Shown here: one piece after another, positions 26,801 to 35,033 of the stretch
Numbering within the stretch: the stretch's first letter is position 1
Layout: each line of letters opens with the position of its first letter
Origin: Acetatifactor sp.
GTDB lineage: Bacteria; Bacillota; Clostridia; Lachnospirales; Lachnospiraceae
Assembly (NCBI GenBank): GCA_024693365.1
Contig: JAILLF010000046.1
Coordinates: forward strand, 1-57,737
DNA: 57,737 nucleotides
Direction of reading: 5' to 3'
Translations under genes and position numbers: made by a program
The notes under the pieces: model-generated
What the model was told of the DNA's origin: nothing
Database searches by the model: none
What the model saw: the letters and a program-made list of their open reading frames with translations, nothing else

Positions 26801-27950
26801 CTTTTGAACTCCTCTTTGGAGGCTTTGGCCCCATAAACTGATAATAGTACGTCTTCATCATGCCGTTGTAGATCTTGCGATTCTTGTCGGCCTTGCGCCC
26901 AATGTCTTTCTCGGCATCCTCATAGGCCGTGATCATATTCAGGCTCCACGAATCCAGATTGCGATACCTCTCCCCCAAGGTCCGGTACAGCGCCGGCATC
27001 TCTTTTTTCTCCTGCAAACGCTCGCCATAGGGCGGATTGGTGATGATGAATCCATATTTCTTAGGGTGACTTAAATCCTTTACGTCCCTGCGTTGGAAGT
27101 GAATGAGCTTGTCAACGCCCGCCAGCTTCGCATTCTCACGCGCGATTGTCACCATCTCATTGTCAAGATCATACCCCTGAATGTCCGTTTCAACGCTAAG
27201 GTCCACCATTTCATTGGCCTCGTCCAGGGCATCATACCAGTTCCGCTTTTGCACGACGTGATCCCAGTTTTGCGCCGTAAACTCTCGATTCATGCCGGGT
27301 GCCACGTTTGCCGCCATCATGGCCGCTTCAATTGGAATCGTGCCGCTTCCGCAGAAAGGATCCACCAGGATGCGGTCACCGCGCCAGGGCGTCAGCATAA
27401 TGAGGGCTGCTGCCAGATTCTCCGCGATGGGTGCCTTTGCCGTAAGCTTCCGGTAGCCGCGCTTGTGAAGGGATTCTCCCGTCGTGTCAAGTCCTATCGT
27501 CACCTGGTCCTTTAGCAAAAACACGCGAAGCGGAAAGCTCTCTCCCGTCTCCGGCAGCCAATTTACGTGATAAACGTCCAAAAGCCTGTCTGCGATGGCC
27601 TTTTTCATGACGCGTTGGATGTCGGACGGACTAAATAGCTTGGACTTTACGCTGGCAGCCTTGGTCACCCAGCATTTTCCGTCAGAGGGAACGAATTCCT
27701 CCCACGCAATCGCCTTGGTTCCCTGGAACAGTTCCTCATACTCCGTAGCCTGAAAGCTCCCGACCTTAATAAGTACGCGCTCAGCCGTCCTCAGGAAAAT
27801 ATTGGCCCTGGCAACCGCTTCCTCATCTCCCAAAAAGGTTACGCGTCCGTCCGTCACCTCCGTGACGTCGTATCCGATATCCGTAATTTCTCTTTTTAAA
27901 AGAGCCTCCGTGCCAAAATGGCATGGAACGATCAGTTCATATTTCTTCAT
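26793..27950 (-). CDS. THUMP-domain class I RNA methyltransferase (RlmL-like)
   Basis: A 385-residue SAM-dependent methyltransferase. Residues 1-160 are a ferredoxin-like plus THUMP RNA-binding part. DPFCGSGTIPIEAAMMA is the SAM-binding motif, and ITNPPYGERL is the catalytic NPPY motif of N2-guanine or N6-adenine methylation. It matches the N-terminal half of RlmKL, the 23S rRNA m2G2445 enzyme; the K half is absent, as in most Firmicutes. The exact target is not provable here. Confidence 0.93.
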   Translation of the reverse strand: MKKYELIVPCHFGTEALLKREITDIGYDVTEVTDGRVTFLGDEEAVARANIFLRTAERVLIKVGSFQATEYEELFQGTKAIAWEEFVPSDGKCWVTKAASVKSKLFSPSDIQRVMKKAIADRLLDVYHVNWLPETGESFPLRVFLLKDQVTIGLDTTGESLHKRGYRKLTAKAPIAENLAAALIMLTPWRGDRILVDPFCGSGTIPIEAAMMAANVAPGMNREFTAQNWDHVVQKRNWYDALDEANEMVDLSVETDIQGYDLDNEMVTIARENAKLAGVDKLIHFQRRDVKDLSHPKKYGFIITNPPYGERLQEKKEMPALYRTLGERYRNLDSWSLNMITAYEDAEKDIGRKADKNRKIYNGMMKTYYYQFMGPKPPKRSSKDE

Positions 27951-28041
27951 CGTTTTTCCCCGTATTTGCAGGTTCTCATAATATCTTTACTAGTATAAAC
28001 AATTTTTTTGGATATGTAAATAGGGATGCCCAAAGGCACCC

Positions 28042-28509
28042 CTATCGAAGCCAGTCCCAAAACAATTTTCTTAAAAAAAGCGCAATTAACAAAATCACCA
28101 GGAATGGGAACAGAAATTTCAAAAGAAAAATAACCACGGCACATACGCCAACCAACGTGACAATACCGCACGCCGTCCTAACCCATTTCGGTGCCATCAG
28201 GAATTTTGCAAGCCACGGCACGTTCGTCCTGGTACGAAAGGCGCCGTCGTTTTCCGGTACCGTTTGATCAGATCCAAACGACTCTGTCTCTGCGATGATC
28301 CTCTCGGACTCCTTGCTTGCATCCAGGATCGTCCGCGCAATCAGCCGCGGCGAACCCAAGGTCTCCATAATTTCCTTTTCCGTTCGTCCGCGTCGCATTT
28401 GTTCCTCGACGTAATCATTGTAATATTGTATGTTGTCCTCGACCTGACTCGCTTTCAGTTTCCCGTTAAGGGAGACCTGAAGCTGATTCAGGAATTCATT
28501 TTTATTCAT
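28042..28509 (-). CDS. HAAS (DUF1700-type) domain membrane protein
   Basis: About 155 residues. The N-terminal MNKNEFLNQLQVSLNGKL and ETLGSPRLIARTIL are characteristic of the HAAS/DUF1700 cytosolic helical domain. The C-terminus has two hydrophobic segments (ACGIVTLVGVCAVVIFLL and FLFPFLVILLIALFL). Such proteins often pair with PadR regulators or envelope-stress genes; no PadR gene is adjacent. The start ATG 28509 has GGAG 7 nt upstream; an in-frame GTG at 28521 overlaps the RBS. Confidence 0.82.
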   Translation of the reverse strand: MNKNEFLNQLQVSLNGKLKASQVEDNIQYYNDYVEEQMRRGRTEKEIMETLGSPRLIARTILDASKESERIIAETESFGSDQTVPENDGAFRTRTNVPWLAKFLMAPKWVRTACGIVTLVGVCAVVIFLLKFLFPFLVILLIALFLRKLFWDWLR

Positions 28510-28646
28510 GCGTTTCTCCACTCATCTTTTCAGACAAGGCCCCCTTTGCGATAGCTCTATTCTAACATGCAAAGCTAGCTTCGTAAATATAAGCTTTAGA
28601 AAGGTTTTCTTAACTTTTTATAAACTATCGACTTGCGTTTTTTCTC

Positions 28647-28675
28647 TTGAAATAATCAACACTATCCTATATAAT
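28647..28675 (+). promoter_or_regulatory. Promoter of the cellobiose phosphorylase gene
   Basis: TTGAAA (28647-28652), 17 bp, TATAAT (28670-28675). The start codon is 60 nt downstream with AAAGGAG before it. No obvious LacI-type operator palindrome is visible in the leader. Confidence 0.88.
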
Positions 28676-28734
28676 TTAGTCATGTCATTTTGTTTAGTAA
28701 ATAAACTAATACTATATGCAAAGGAGAGTACCAT

Positions 28735-31179
28735 ATGAAATTCGGTTATTTTGATGACGCGAACAAAGAATACGTCATCACAACCCCCAAGACTCCGCTT
28801 CCTTGGATCAACTACCTGGGATGCAATGAGTTTTTCTCCCTGATCTCCAACACGCAGGGCGGCTACACCTTCTACAAGGACGCAAAGCTCCTTCGTCTGA
28901 CCCGTTATCGTTACAATAACGTGCCTACGGACATGGGCGGCAAGTACTTTTACGTGAAGGACGGCGATACCGTATGGAATCCTGGCTGGCAGCCTACCCA
29001 GACTGCGTTGGATGAGTATGAGTGCCGTCACGGCATTGGCTACAGCCGCTTCACCGGCAAAAAGAACGGCCTGAAGGCTTCCGCACTTGCATTTGTTCCC
29101 ATGAACGACAACTGTGAAGTGACCCAGCTGACTCTGACCAATGAGAGCAATGAAAAGAAATCCGTAAAGGTATTCTCCTACGTAGAATGGTGTCTGTGGA
29201 ACGCGGACGACGACATGAAGAACTTCCAAAGACTCCTTAGCTGCGGTGAGATGGAAGTGGAAGGATCCACAATCTATCACAAGACCGAGTACAGAGAGCG
29301 CAGAAATCATTACGCGGTTTACTCCGTAAACGCACCCGTTGCCGGATTTGACACCAGCCGCGATGAATTCCTTGGCGCATACAGAAGCGCCGCAAACCCT
29401 GAGGTTGTTGAGAAGGGGCAGTGCACAAATTCCATGGCGAGCGGCTGGTCTCCCATCGCATGTCAGCAGCTGAACGTGGAACTGGCACCCGGCGAGAGCA
29501 AGGACTTCGTGTTCGTTCTGGGTTATATCGAGAATCCCCAGGAAGAAAAGTGGGAAGATGCCGCAATGCAGGTGATCAACAAAAAGCGTGCTCACGAGAT
29601 GCTTGCCCGCTACGCTACCACCGATGACGTTAAGAAGGCTTTGGACGAGCTTCACGCTTACTGGGCAAAGCTCCTTTCCAAGTATCAGGTATCTTCCAAG
29701 GATGAGAAGGTTAACCGCATGGTGAATATCTGGAACCAGTATCAGTGCATGGTAACCTTCAACATGTCCCGCTCCGCTTCCTATTATGAATCCGGCATCG
29801 GCCGCGGCATGGGCTTTAGAGATTCCTGCCAGGATCTGCTTGGCTTCGTACATCTGATCCCTGACCGCGCAAGGGAGCGCATTATCGACATCGCTTCCAC
29901 GCAGTTTGAGGACGGCAGCGCTTACCATCAGTACCAGCCCCTGACCAAGAAGGGCAACTCCGACATCGGCAGCGGCTTCAATGATGATCCCCTGTGGCTC
30001 ATCGCAGGTACCAGCGCTTACGTGCGCGAGACCGGTGACGTTTCCATTTTGGACGTAATGACTCCTTTTGATAATGATGAGAGCAAGGCAACGCCTCTCA
30101 TGAACCACTTAAAGAGATCCTTTGATTACATCGCAACCCACAAGGGACCTCACGACCTGCCTTTGATCGGACGCGCAGACTGGAATGACTGTCTGAACCT
30201 GAACTGCTTCTCCGAGCATCCCGGCGAGTCCTTCCAGACCTTTGGTCCCAGCGAAGGCCCCGTGGCAGAATCCGTATTCATTGCCGGCATGTTTGTAAAG
30301 TACGGCGAGGAATATGCACAGCTCTGCGAGTTAAAGGGTGACAACGCTGAGGCAGCAAGAGCCCGCGCTGAAGTGGAAAAGATGTATGCGGCAATCCTGA
30401 AGGATGGCTGGGACGGCGAATGGTTCGTTCGTGCATATGACGCATTCAGCCACAAGGTTGGCTCCAAGGAATGTGAGGAAGGCCAGATCTTCATTGAGCC
30501 CCAGGGCTTCTGCGTACTGGCAGGCGTTGGCGTAAAGGAAGGACTTGCCGAGAAGGCACTGAATTCCGTAAAGGAAAAGCTCGACACCAAGTATGGCGTA
30601 ATGATCCTGCAGCCCGCTTACACCAAGTATCACTTAGAGCTTGGTGAAGTCTCCTCCTATCCGCCCGGATACAAGGAGAATGCCGGAATCTTCTGCCACA
30701 ACAATCCTTGGGTATCCATCGCTGAGACCGTGATCGGCCGCGGTGACCGTGCTTTCGAGATTTACAAGAAGACCTGTCCCGCTTACATTGAGGACATTTC
30801 CGAGATCCATCGCACCGAGCCTTACGTTTACTCCCAGATGGTTGCCGGCGCTGACGCTCCCAGACATGGCGAGGCAAAGAACAGCTGGCTGACCGGTACC
30901 GCTGCATGGACCTTCGTAAACGTTTCCCAGTACATTTTGGGCGTATATCCTACCCACAACGGATTGCAGATCAATCCTTGCGTACCTACCGGCTTTGGTG
31001 ATTTTGATCTCATCAGAACCTACCGCGGCGTAAACTATCACGTATCCGTAAAGAACCCGAACGGCGTTCAAAAGGGCGTGACTAAGATCGTCGTTGACGG
31101 CAAGGAACTCATCGGCACCTCCGTTATCCCTTACGAAGCCGGCAAGACCGACGTAACCGTCCAAGTTGTTATGGGCTAA
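28735..31179 (+). CDS. Cellobiose phosphorylase, glycoside hydrolase family 94
   Basis: An 814-residue GH94 enzyme that phosphorolyses cellobiose to alpha-glucose 1-phosphate and glucose in the cytosol, saving ATP during cellulose breakdown. The N-terminus ([20 protein letters not shown]) and [19 protein letters not shown] are very close to clostridial cellobiose phosphorylases; the length matches. The likely general acid is Asp482 in [11 protein letters not shown]; the phosphate-site region GAYRSAAN and [12 protein letters not shown] is intact. There is no signal peptide. It is monocistronic, with its own consensus promoter and a terminator at 31303-31340. Transport genes for cellodextrin are not adjacent. 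Confidence 0.96.
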   Translation: MKFGYFDDANKEYVITTPKTPLPWINYLGCNEFFSLISNTQGGYTFYKDAKLLRLTRYRYNNVPTDMGGKYFYVKDGDTVWNPGWQPTQTALDEYECRHGIGYSRFTGKKNGLKASALAFVPMNDNCEVTQLTLTNESNEKKSVKVFSYVEWCLWNADDDMKNFQRLLSCGEMEVEGSTIYHKTEYRERRNHYAVYSVNAPVAGFDTSRDEFLGAYRSAANPEVVEKGQCTNSMASGWSPIACQQLNVELAPGESKDFVFVLGYIENPQEEKWEDAAMQVINKKRAHEMLARYATTDDVKKALDELHAYWAKLLSKYQVSSKDEKVNRMVNIWNQYQCMVTFNMSRSASYYESGIGRGMGFRDSCQDLLGFVHLIPDRARERIIDIASTQFEDGSAYHQYQPLTKKGNSDIGSGFNDDPLWLIAGTSAYVRETGDVSILDVMTPFDNDESKATPLMNHLKRSFDYIATHKGPHDLPLIGRADWNDCLNLNCFSEHPGESFQTFGPSEGPVAESVFIAGMFVKYGEEYAQLCELKGDNAEAARARAEVEKMYAAILKDGWDGEWFVRAYDAFSHKVGSKECEEGQIFIEPQGFCVLAGVGVKEGLAEKALNSVKEKLDTKYGVMILQPAYTKYHLELGEVSSYPPGYKENAGIFCHNNPWVSIAETVIGRGDRAFEIYKKTCPAYIEDISEIHRTEPYVYSQMVAGADAPRHGEAKNSWLTGTAAWTFVNVSQYILGVYPTHNGLQINPCVPTGFGDFDLIRTYRGVNYHVSVKNPNGVQKGVTKIVVDGKELIGTSVIPYEAGKTDVTVQVVMG

Positions 31180-31246
31180 GCAGAAGGAGGGGCCCGCTTG
31201 CGGGAAGATGCCTTCTGCCCGTCGCAGAATTGCGAAGCAATTCCGC
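31180..31246. repeat. Two-hairpin intergenic element
   Basis: Just after the phosphorylase stop, GCAGAAGG/CCTTCTGC encloses CCCGC-TT-GCGGG. Next comes GCAGAATTGC-GAA-GCAATTCCGC (31224-31246), with one mismatch and a GAA triloop. These resemble the triloop hairpins at 1-140, 38041-38125 and 57692-57729. Confidence 0.6.
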
Positions 31247-31263
31247 GATCCCGAGCAAAGCGA

Positions 31264-31478
31264 GGGACATGTCTACTGACACAAAATAATCACAAGAATC
31301 ACAAAGAGCATGCCTCACAATCGTGAGCATGCTCTTTTTTTCTGCTTTCACTACCGCCCAGTAGCCGTTTTTCCCTCCTGAGCCGTAACGTTTCTCATTT
31401 CCACTACCGCCAAGCAACAAACATTCCGTCCCAGACGGTAAAAAATCAGTCCTGAAACGTGTCAGTAGACACGTCCCC
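31264..31478. repeat. Split inverted repeat related to the 82-nt palindrome
   Basis: GGGACATGTCTACTGACAC (31264-31282) is the reverse complement, with one mismatch, of GTGTCAGTAGACACGTCCCC (31459-31478). The same core, GGGGACGTGTC then GTGACAC, forms the perfect palindrome at 41686-41767. Here about 175 nt, including the phosphorylase terminator, separate the arms, as if the palindrome had been opened by insertion or rearrangement. Confidence 0.65.
31303..31340 (+). terminator. Terminator of the cellobiose phosphorylase gene
   Basis: AAAGAGCATG plus CTCAC pairs with GTGAG plus CATGCTCTTT around an AATC loop with one bulged C, followed by seven T. Confidence 0.9.
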
Positions 31479-31491
31479 GTGACACATTGGG

Positions 31492-31758
31492 TTACCAGCG
31501 CTCGTAAGGGCAGGACTGGGTGGCCAGCGAGGCGCGGAGTTCGACGTAGCAGCCACAAGCCGCGCACATGCCTTCTAAGAGTCGCTCGCATTGCTTGCAA
31601 ACGATTAAGCGGCGCTCCCGCTCCTCCTCCGCAGTCCTGTCGCCTTGGGGAATGTCTTCGATCATGCGCTGAATCGTCTCATAAACCTTTTGCTGACCTG
31701 CCATCTCCCGGATTAGGCATTTCTTGCATATTCTCGTCTCCGCTTCCACGCGCTTCAC
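31492..31758 (-). CDS. Small zinc-binding protein, DUF6171-like
   Basis: 88 residues with four CxxC-like pairs: RICKKCLIREM, CKQCERLL, GMCAACGCYVELRA and a final CP near ERW. This pattern and the CGCYVELRA block match the DUF6171 family found mainly in Lachnospiraceae; function unknown, probably one or two zinc sites. The start is GTG 31758 or GTG 31749; the second has a better-spaced GGAGG. It lies about 85 nt downstream of the terminator of the structured RNA at 31838-32149 and in the same direction, so read-through could link them. Confidence 0.75.
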   Translation of the reverse strand: MKRVEAETRICKKCLIREMAGQQKVYETIQRMIEDIPQGDRTAEEERERRLIVCKQCERLLEGMCAACGCYVELRASLATQSCPYERW

Positions 31759-31837
31759 GCCCTCCGCCCTTCTTAAATATTTCTAACTTCCCGTAATCCC
31801 TCTTCCCTAATGATTCCGGCAAGATAAGTTTTCGCGT

Positions 31838-32149
31838 AAAGAAAGAGAACGACTGCACCCGAAGGCGCAGCCGCTCTCTGGTGTTTTCTGACTAAGAGGT
31901 TACCGCCCTAAGCCGTTCTTACACTTGAACGCGCTCATAACAATGCTCCACTCTTTAACCACTCAAGTGACGTTAGTCATTCTACCTTATGATTGACGAG
32001 ACTCTAGGCGCCCGTAGACCCTTCATGCAGATTGCGCAAGTCAGTCTTAGTCTTAGAAAGCTTCCGCAGGTATGCATGAAACAGAAGCCCTCGGAATCGA
32101 ACCGCGGCATCACGCCTGCTCCCAGATCAGCGGCTTCTGACTCTTCCTA
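31838..32149 (-). ncRNA. Independently transcribed structured RNA with a tRNA-like 5' domain
   Basis: About 310 nt between its own promoter and a strong terminator, with no supported reading frame. The 5' domain (32082-32139) folds as a tRNA mimic: acceptor CAGAAGCC/GGCTTCTG, a D-like arm GCT-GATCTGGG-AGC, a stunted middle arm GGC-GTGAT-GCC, and a T-arm CGG-TTCGATT-CCG with canonical T-loop. Downstream are a perfect 8-bp helix TTCATGCA/TGCATGAA (32073-32080 with 32022-32029), whose loop carries GACTAAGA (32045-32052), which pairs with TCTTAGTC near the 3' end (31890-31897) as a pseudoknot, and CACTTGA/TCAAGTG. I cannot assign it to tmRNA, RNase P, SRP or 6S RNA. Bacterial Y RNAs (YrlA) also contain a tRNA mimic. 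Confidence 0.72.
31844..31879 (-). terminator. Terminator of the structured RNA
   Basis: On the minus strand AGAGAGCGGCTGCGCC, loop TTCG, GGTGCAGTCGTTCTCT: a 16-bp stem with only G-U wobbles and a UUCG tetraloop, followed by TTCTTT. Its left arm (AGCGGCT) is also complementary to AGCCGCT in the tRNA-like 5' domain, so an alternative pairing exists. Confidence 0.9.
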
Positions 32150-32155
32150 CTTATC

Positions 32156-32184
32156 AGTATAAAATAATTTTGTCCAAAACGCAA
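32156..32184 (-). promoter_or_regulatory. Promoter of the structured RNA
   Basis: On the minus strand TTGCGT (32179-32184), 17 bp, TATACT (32156-32161). It lies just after the diguanylate cyclase stop codon. The predicted start is near 32149. Confidence 0.78.
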
Positions 32185-32197
32185 GCATAGCTTTATT

Positions 32198-33553
32198 TTA
32201 TCTTCTTCGGTCTCCACGTTCCAAGTAATAAATACGCTTATCCTCATACATGGCCAGATCGGCACGCTTAAAGACTTCCTTGAAATCCGCATCTTCCAAT
32301 GGACGATAAACCGCCGATCCCTTGGAAAGGGAAAGCGGCTCCACGTAGGCCTTCTCTTCCTGATTAGTCTCAGCCAGCTTTTGGTCAAGCTCTGCAAAAA
32401 GTCCTTGCATGTCCGATTCAGTCGCATTTCTGATAATGACAAAGAATTCATCTCCGCCAATCCTGAAAAGATGTTCCTTTCCAAATACCGACATCAGCAC
32501 TTCCGCCGCATCAATCAATGCCAGATCTCCGCGCTCATGTCCATAATTGTCATTAATGACCTTTAAGCCATTTAAATCCAAAACCGCTACGGCAAAAGAG
32601 GCTACTTTGTCCGCAATGTCCTTCTCCAGGCTTTCAATCTTTGCATCATATGCCGCTCTGTTGCCAACCCCCGTCAGGCTGTCAAGATATGCCTGCTTGT
32701 GAATGCGGGAGATGTGTTTGCGCAGTTCCTCCTGCATTGCCTCGATCTTCGAGCCCAGATCCTCAATCCCTCCGCCGCTGACCTGCGCCTCTGATTTTTC
32801 CGGCAAGTTCTTTCCCGCAACGGCATATTCATTTCTCATCTCAACTTCATTGACAAGTTCTTCGACCTTTCCCGCCAATTCGTTTAAACGTTTGTATAAG
32901 ACGCCATATTGCTTTCTTTTTCTGCGCGTGAGAATCACAACGACGGCAATGCCAATTACCATGGACAGCCCCGCCACTATAATCACCGTGCCAACCAGGC
33001 TCTTTAATTGATCCTCATACCAATCTGCGCTAAAGTCTACGGCCACGATTCCGCCAACCCTGCCATCTGAAGTAAATACGGGGCTGTACGCACTGTAGAA
33101 ATTTCCCCAGGCATCTCTGTATGGCACGTCATCCACGTCCGCCTTGCCCAGACTCGCGGAATACAAAGCATCCGTATATACGATGGGCGATCCAAACTCC
33201 CCCGGATCCTCCACCGTTGGATCCACCGAGAACACAAACTCCTTATTTCCCAAGTCCTTAACGCAATAAATATATTGCAGCTCAATGTTATCCTGGAAAT
33301 GGGTCAATATCTCCATAACTTTCAGAAACTCTTCCGAGCCTTGGTCTTTTGCTTCTAACCGCACAAGGACGTCACCGTCGATCATGCTCGCCGCCGTATT
33401 GGAGATATCCAGCATTCTTTTTTGGATCGAAGAAATCAGCGCGTTACTGGCCTGCCTGGTCATGAAAAAGCCAAGCGTAACGTTTACGACCAGCAGGGAA
33501 ATGACCACAAAGATCATAAGCCAGTTAATCCTGCCGCTTTTTTTCACTTTCAT
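32198..33553 (-). CDS. Membrane diguanylate cyclase (GGDEF) with extracellular sensor
   Basis: About 451 residues. TM1 at about 12-32, an extracellular PAS/Cache-like sensor of about 150 residues (FVFSVDPTVEDPGEFGSPIV), TM2 at about 188-210, a coiled-coil linker, then a GGDEF domain. The active site is intact (FRIGGDEFFVII), with NDNYGHERGDLAL upstream, so c-di-GMP synthesis is expected. The inhibitory RxxD I-site upstream of GGDEF is absent (GKEH instead). I start at ATG 33553, 9 nt after GAGG; the longer frame begins with TTG at 33562. It may respond to an external ligand. Confidence 0.9.
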   Translation of the reverse strand: MKVKKSGRINWLMIFVVISLLVVNVTLGFFMTRQASNALISSIQKRMLDISNTAASMIDGDVLVRLEAKDQGSEEFLKVMEILTHFQDNIELQYIYCVKDLGNKEFVFSVDPTVEDPGEFGSPIVYTDALYSASLGKADVDDVPYRDAWGNFYSAYSPVFTSDGRVGGIVAVDFSADWYEDQLKSLVGTVIIVAGLSMVIGIAVVVILTRRKRKQYGVLYKRLNELAGKVEELVNEVEMRNEYAVAGKNLPEKSEAQVSGGGIEDLGSKIEAMQEELRKHISRIHKQAYLDSLTGVGNRAAYDAKIESLEKDIADKVASFAVAVLDLNGLKVINDNYGHERGDLALIDAAEVLMSVFGKEHLFRIGGDEFFVIIRNATESDMQGLFAELDQKLAETNQEEKAYVEPLSLSKGSAVYRPLEDADFKEVFKRADLAMYEDKRIYYLERGDRRR

Positions 33554-33656
33554 CACTTCCAACCTCGTCCAACAAAATATACTTCATGAAACATGATCCT
33601 ATTATACCAGATTTTTCCAGAATCGTCAAAACCCCCGCCATATTAAATTTCTTATA

Positions 33657-34916
33657 TTATAAACCGTTCGAAAAACGATTGATCTCCTCCACTGCAAATT
33701 CCAATTCCGTGACAAGAAACTCTTCCGCCTTGGAATACGCGTAATAGCAACAGTCCCGCGTAGACAATACAATGCACTTTCCCTTCCCTCGGTAATTGTA
33801 TTCCGTCTGCACGGATTCCAGGGCCTTGTTCGGGATTTTGAGCGGGAAGGCATCCCTCGTGATGCCTTCGTCTTCATCAAGCGTCAATACAAAGCCTTCC
33901 CCGTTATGGCAAAGGCGCCCCGTCCCCAGGTTGACAAACCCTTTTTCATTTGGCAAGGCCTCCACGGTTACCTGTACGACAATTCCCTTATAAGCACCCT
34001 TTTCCACTGCTTCTCTCACAAGGCCTCGCTCCCAGCGGTACCAGGAAGGAACGTCGTACCTTTCTTTTGTGACTTCCTCTTCCAACTCCCCGTCTTCCGT
34101 AAGCGTCCACCTCTTGTTACAGGCTTCGCACCAAAGCGCCGTCTTACCGCTTCTCATTTTCCCCTTGGCCATGCAGGACCGGCACTGGTATAACGGCAAA
34201 TGCAGGCCGTCCGCGCGGTCTTTTTCTTTGACCTTGATCCCCCGCTCCTTTTGGTACGCATATTCATCATAGCAGAGCTTCTCCTCCACCCTGCGCTGTA
34301 TCTCCTCCGCGGACGCCGCGCGCAGTTCCTCCAGCGTATAAAGCAGTTCCGCAGTGCTCTCCATTTTCACCTTTCTTGTATGGCCTTCATCCCAAAACGG
34401 ATTGGCCAGATAAGCCCCATGGCTGTAAATCACCACCAAAGGCACGTCCAAAAACTTCGCAAGTCTGCCTAGATTCTTGGGTAAGTTGGACGTGATCCCC
34501 GCGTCGCAATGCCTGGACTCCGGGAAAATGACCACCCCTTGCTTTAACTTCTGAAGCGCATAGCGCACGTTGAGTAATACGCTCACGTCCGGAACGTACC
34601 TTCTTTTCCCGATACAGCCTCCGGCCCGGTAGAGCTCATTTCCAAATGCCGCAAAGCCCTCCATGTCCGAAACGTAATTGCAGTTATGCGGATAAAGCAT
34701 TCTCGGCACGATATAATAATCCGAAAATCCCTGATGCGTGGAATATGCGAGAAAAGGCGGTTTTAATCCTTCCATGCGGATTTTCGTTATTTTCATCCCT
34801 GCCGTGGAAAGCCTTGAAAATCCCCACAAAAGCGCCAGAAGGAGCCCCGGCTGCTTTATCGGTTTCCTTTTCAAGTCATACGGCGTCAAGTCTCTCTTTT
34901 TGTTCTTTAGTCCCAT
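33657..34916 (-). CDS. PlsC-like acyltransferase with internal zinc ribbon
   Basis: 419 residues. The HX4D catalytic motif is STHQGFSDYY, and GVVIFPESRHCD corresponds to the FPEG(T/S)R substrate motif, with the Gly changed to Ser. This is the fold of 1-acylglycerol-3-phosphate acyltransferases. At about 243-270 is a CRSC-CEAC zinc-ribbon-like insert (CRSCMAKGKM then WCEACNKRW), followed by a C-terminal beta-rich domain. The usual family is about 240 residues, so the second half is additional. A role in phospholipid or another acyl transfer at the membrane is likely; the exact substrate is open. Confidence 0.82.
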   Translation of the reverse strand: MGLKNKKRDLTPYDLKRKPIKQPGLLLALLWGFSRLSTAGMKITKIRMEGLKPPFLAYSTHQGFSDYYIVPRMLYPHNCNYVSDMEGFAAFGNELYRAGGCIGKRRYVPDVSVLLNVRYALQKLKQGVVIFPESRHCDAGITSNLPKNLGRLAKFLDVPLVVIYSHGAYLANPFWDEGHTRKVKMESTAELLYTLEELRAASAEEIQRRVEEKLCYDEYAYQKERGIKVKEKDRADGLHLPLYQCRSCMAKGKMRSGKTALWCEACNKRWTLTEDGELEEEVTKERYDVPSWYRWERGLVREAVEKGAYKGIVVQVTVEALPNEKGFVNLGTGRLCHNGEGFVLTLDEDEGITRDAFPLKIPNKALESVQTEYNYRGKGKCIVLSTRDCCYYAYSKAEEFLVTELEFAVEEINRFSNGL

Positions 34917-34953
34917 GCCCTGCCTCTTTCCGTGATGTCCCCTGCTCCAAAGT

Positions 34954-35033
34954 CTGGCTTTTCCCGTGACGTTACTGCTCTAGCTTTTTATCCTAAATCC
35001 CACCGCCTGGCTTTTCCCGTGACGTTACTGCTC
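34954..35033. repeat. 27-bp direct repeat overlapping the 3' end of the methyltransferase gene
   Basis: The 27-bp string starting CTGGCTTTTCCCGTGACG occurs at 34954-34980 and again, exactly, at 35007-35033 (53-bp period). The second copy covers the methyltransferase stop codon, so the end of a gene has been duplicated into its downstream spacer. Confidence 0.85.

Noticed and set aside
28618..30108. Long open frame (about 496 codons) antisense to the cellobiose phosphorylase
   Set aside because: It mirrors a strongly supported gene, has no ribosome site and reads as an antisense artefact of codon bias.
32082..32139. Possible tRNA gene inside the structured RNA
   Set aside because: Acceptor, D-like and T-arms are present but the anticodon arm is a 5-nt loop on a 3-bp stem with no anticodon position, and the domain sits inside a longer transcript. 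It is a tRNA mimic, not a tRNA.
31838..32149. tmRNA, RNase P RNA, SRP RNA or 6S RNA
   Set aside because: The T-arm is near the 5' end instead of the 3' end and no tag frame follows, against tmRNA. RNase P and SRP core sequences are missing, and the fold is not the long rod of 6S RNA.
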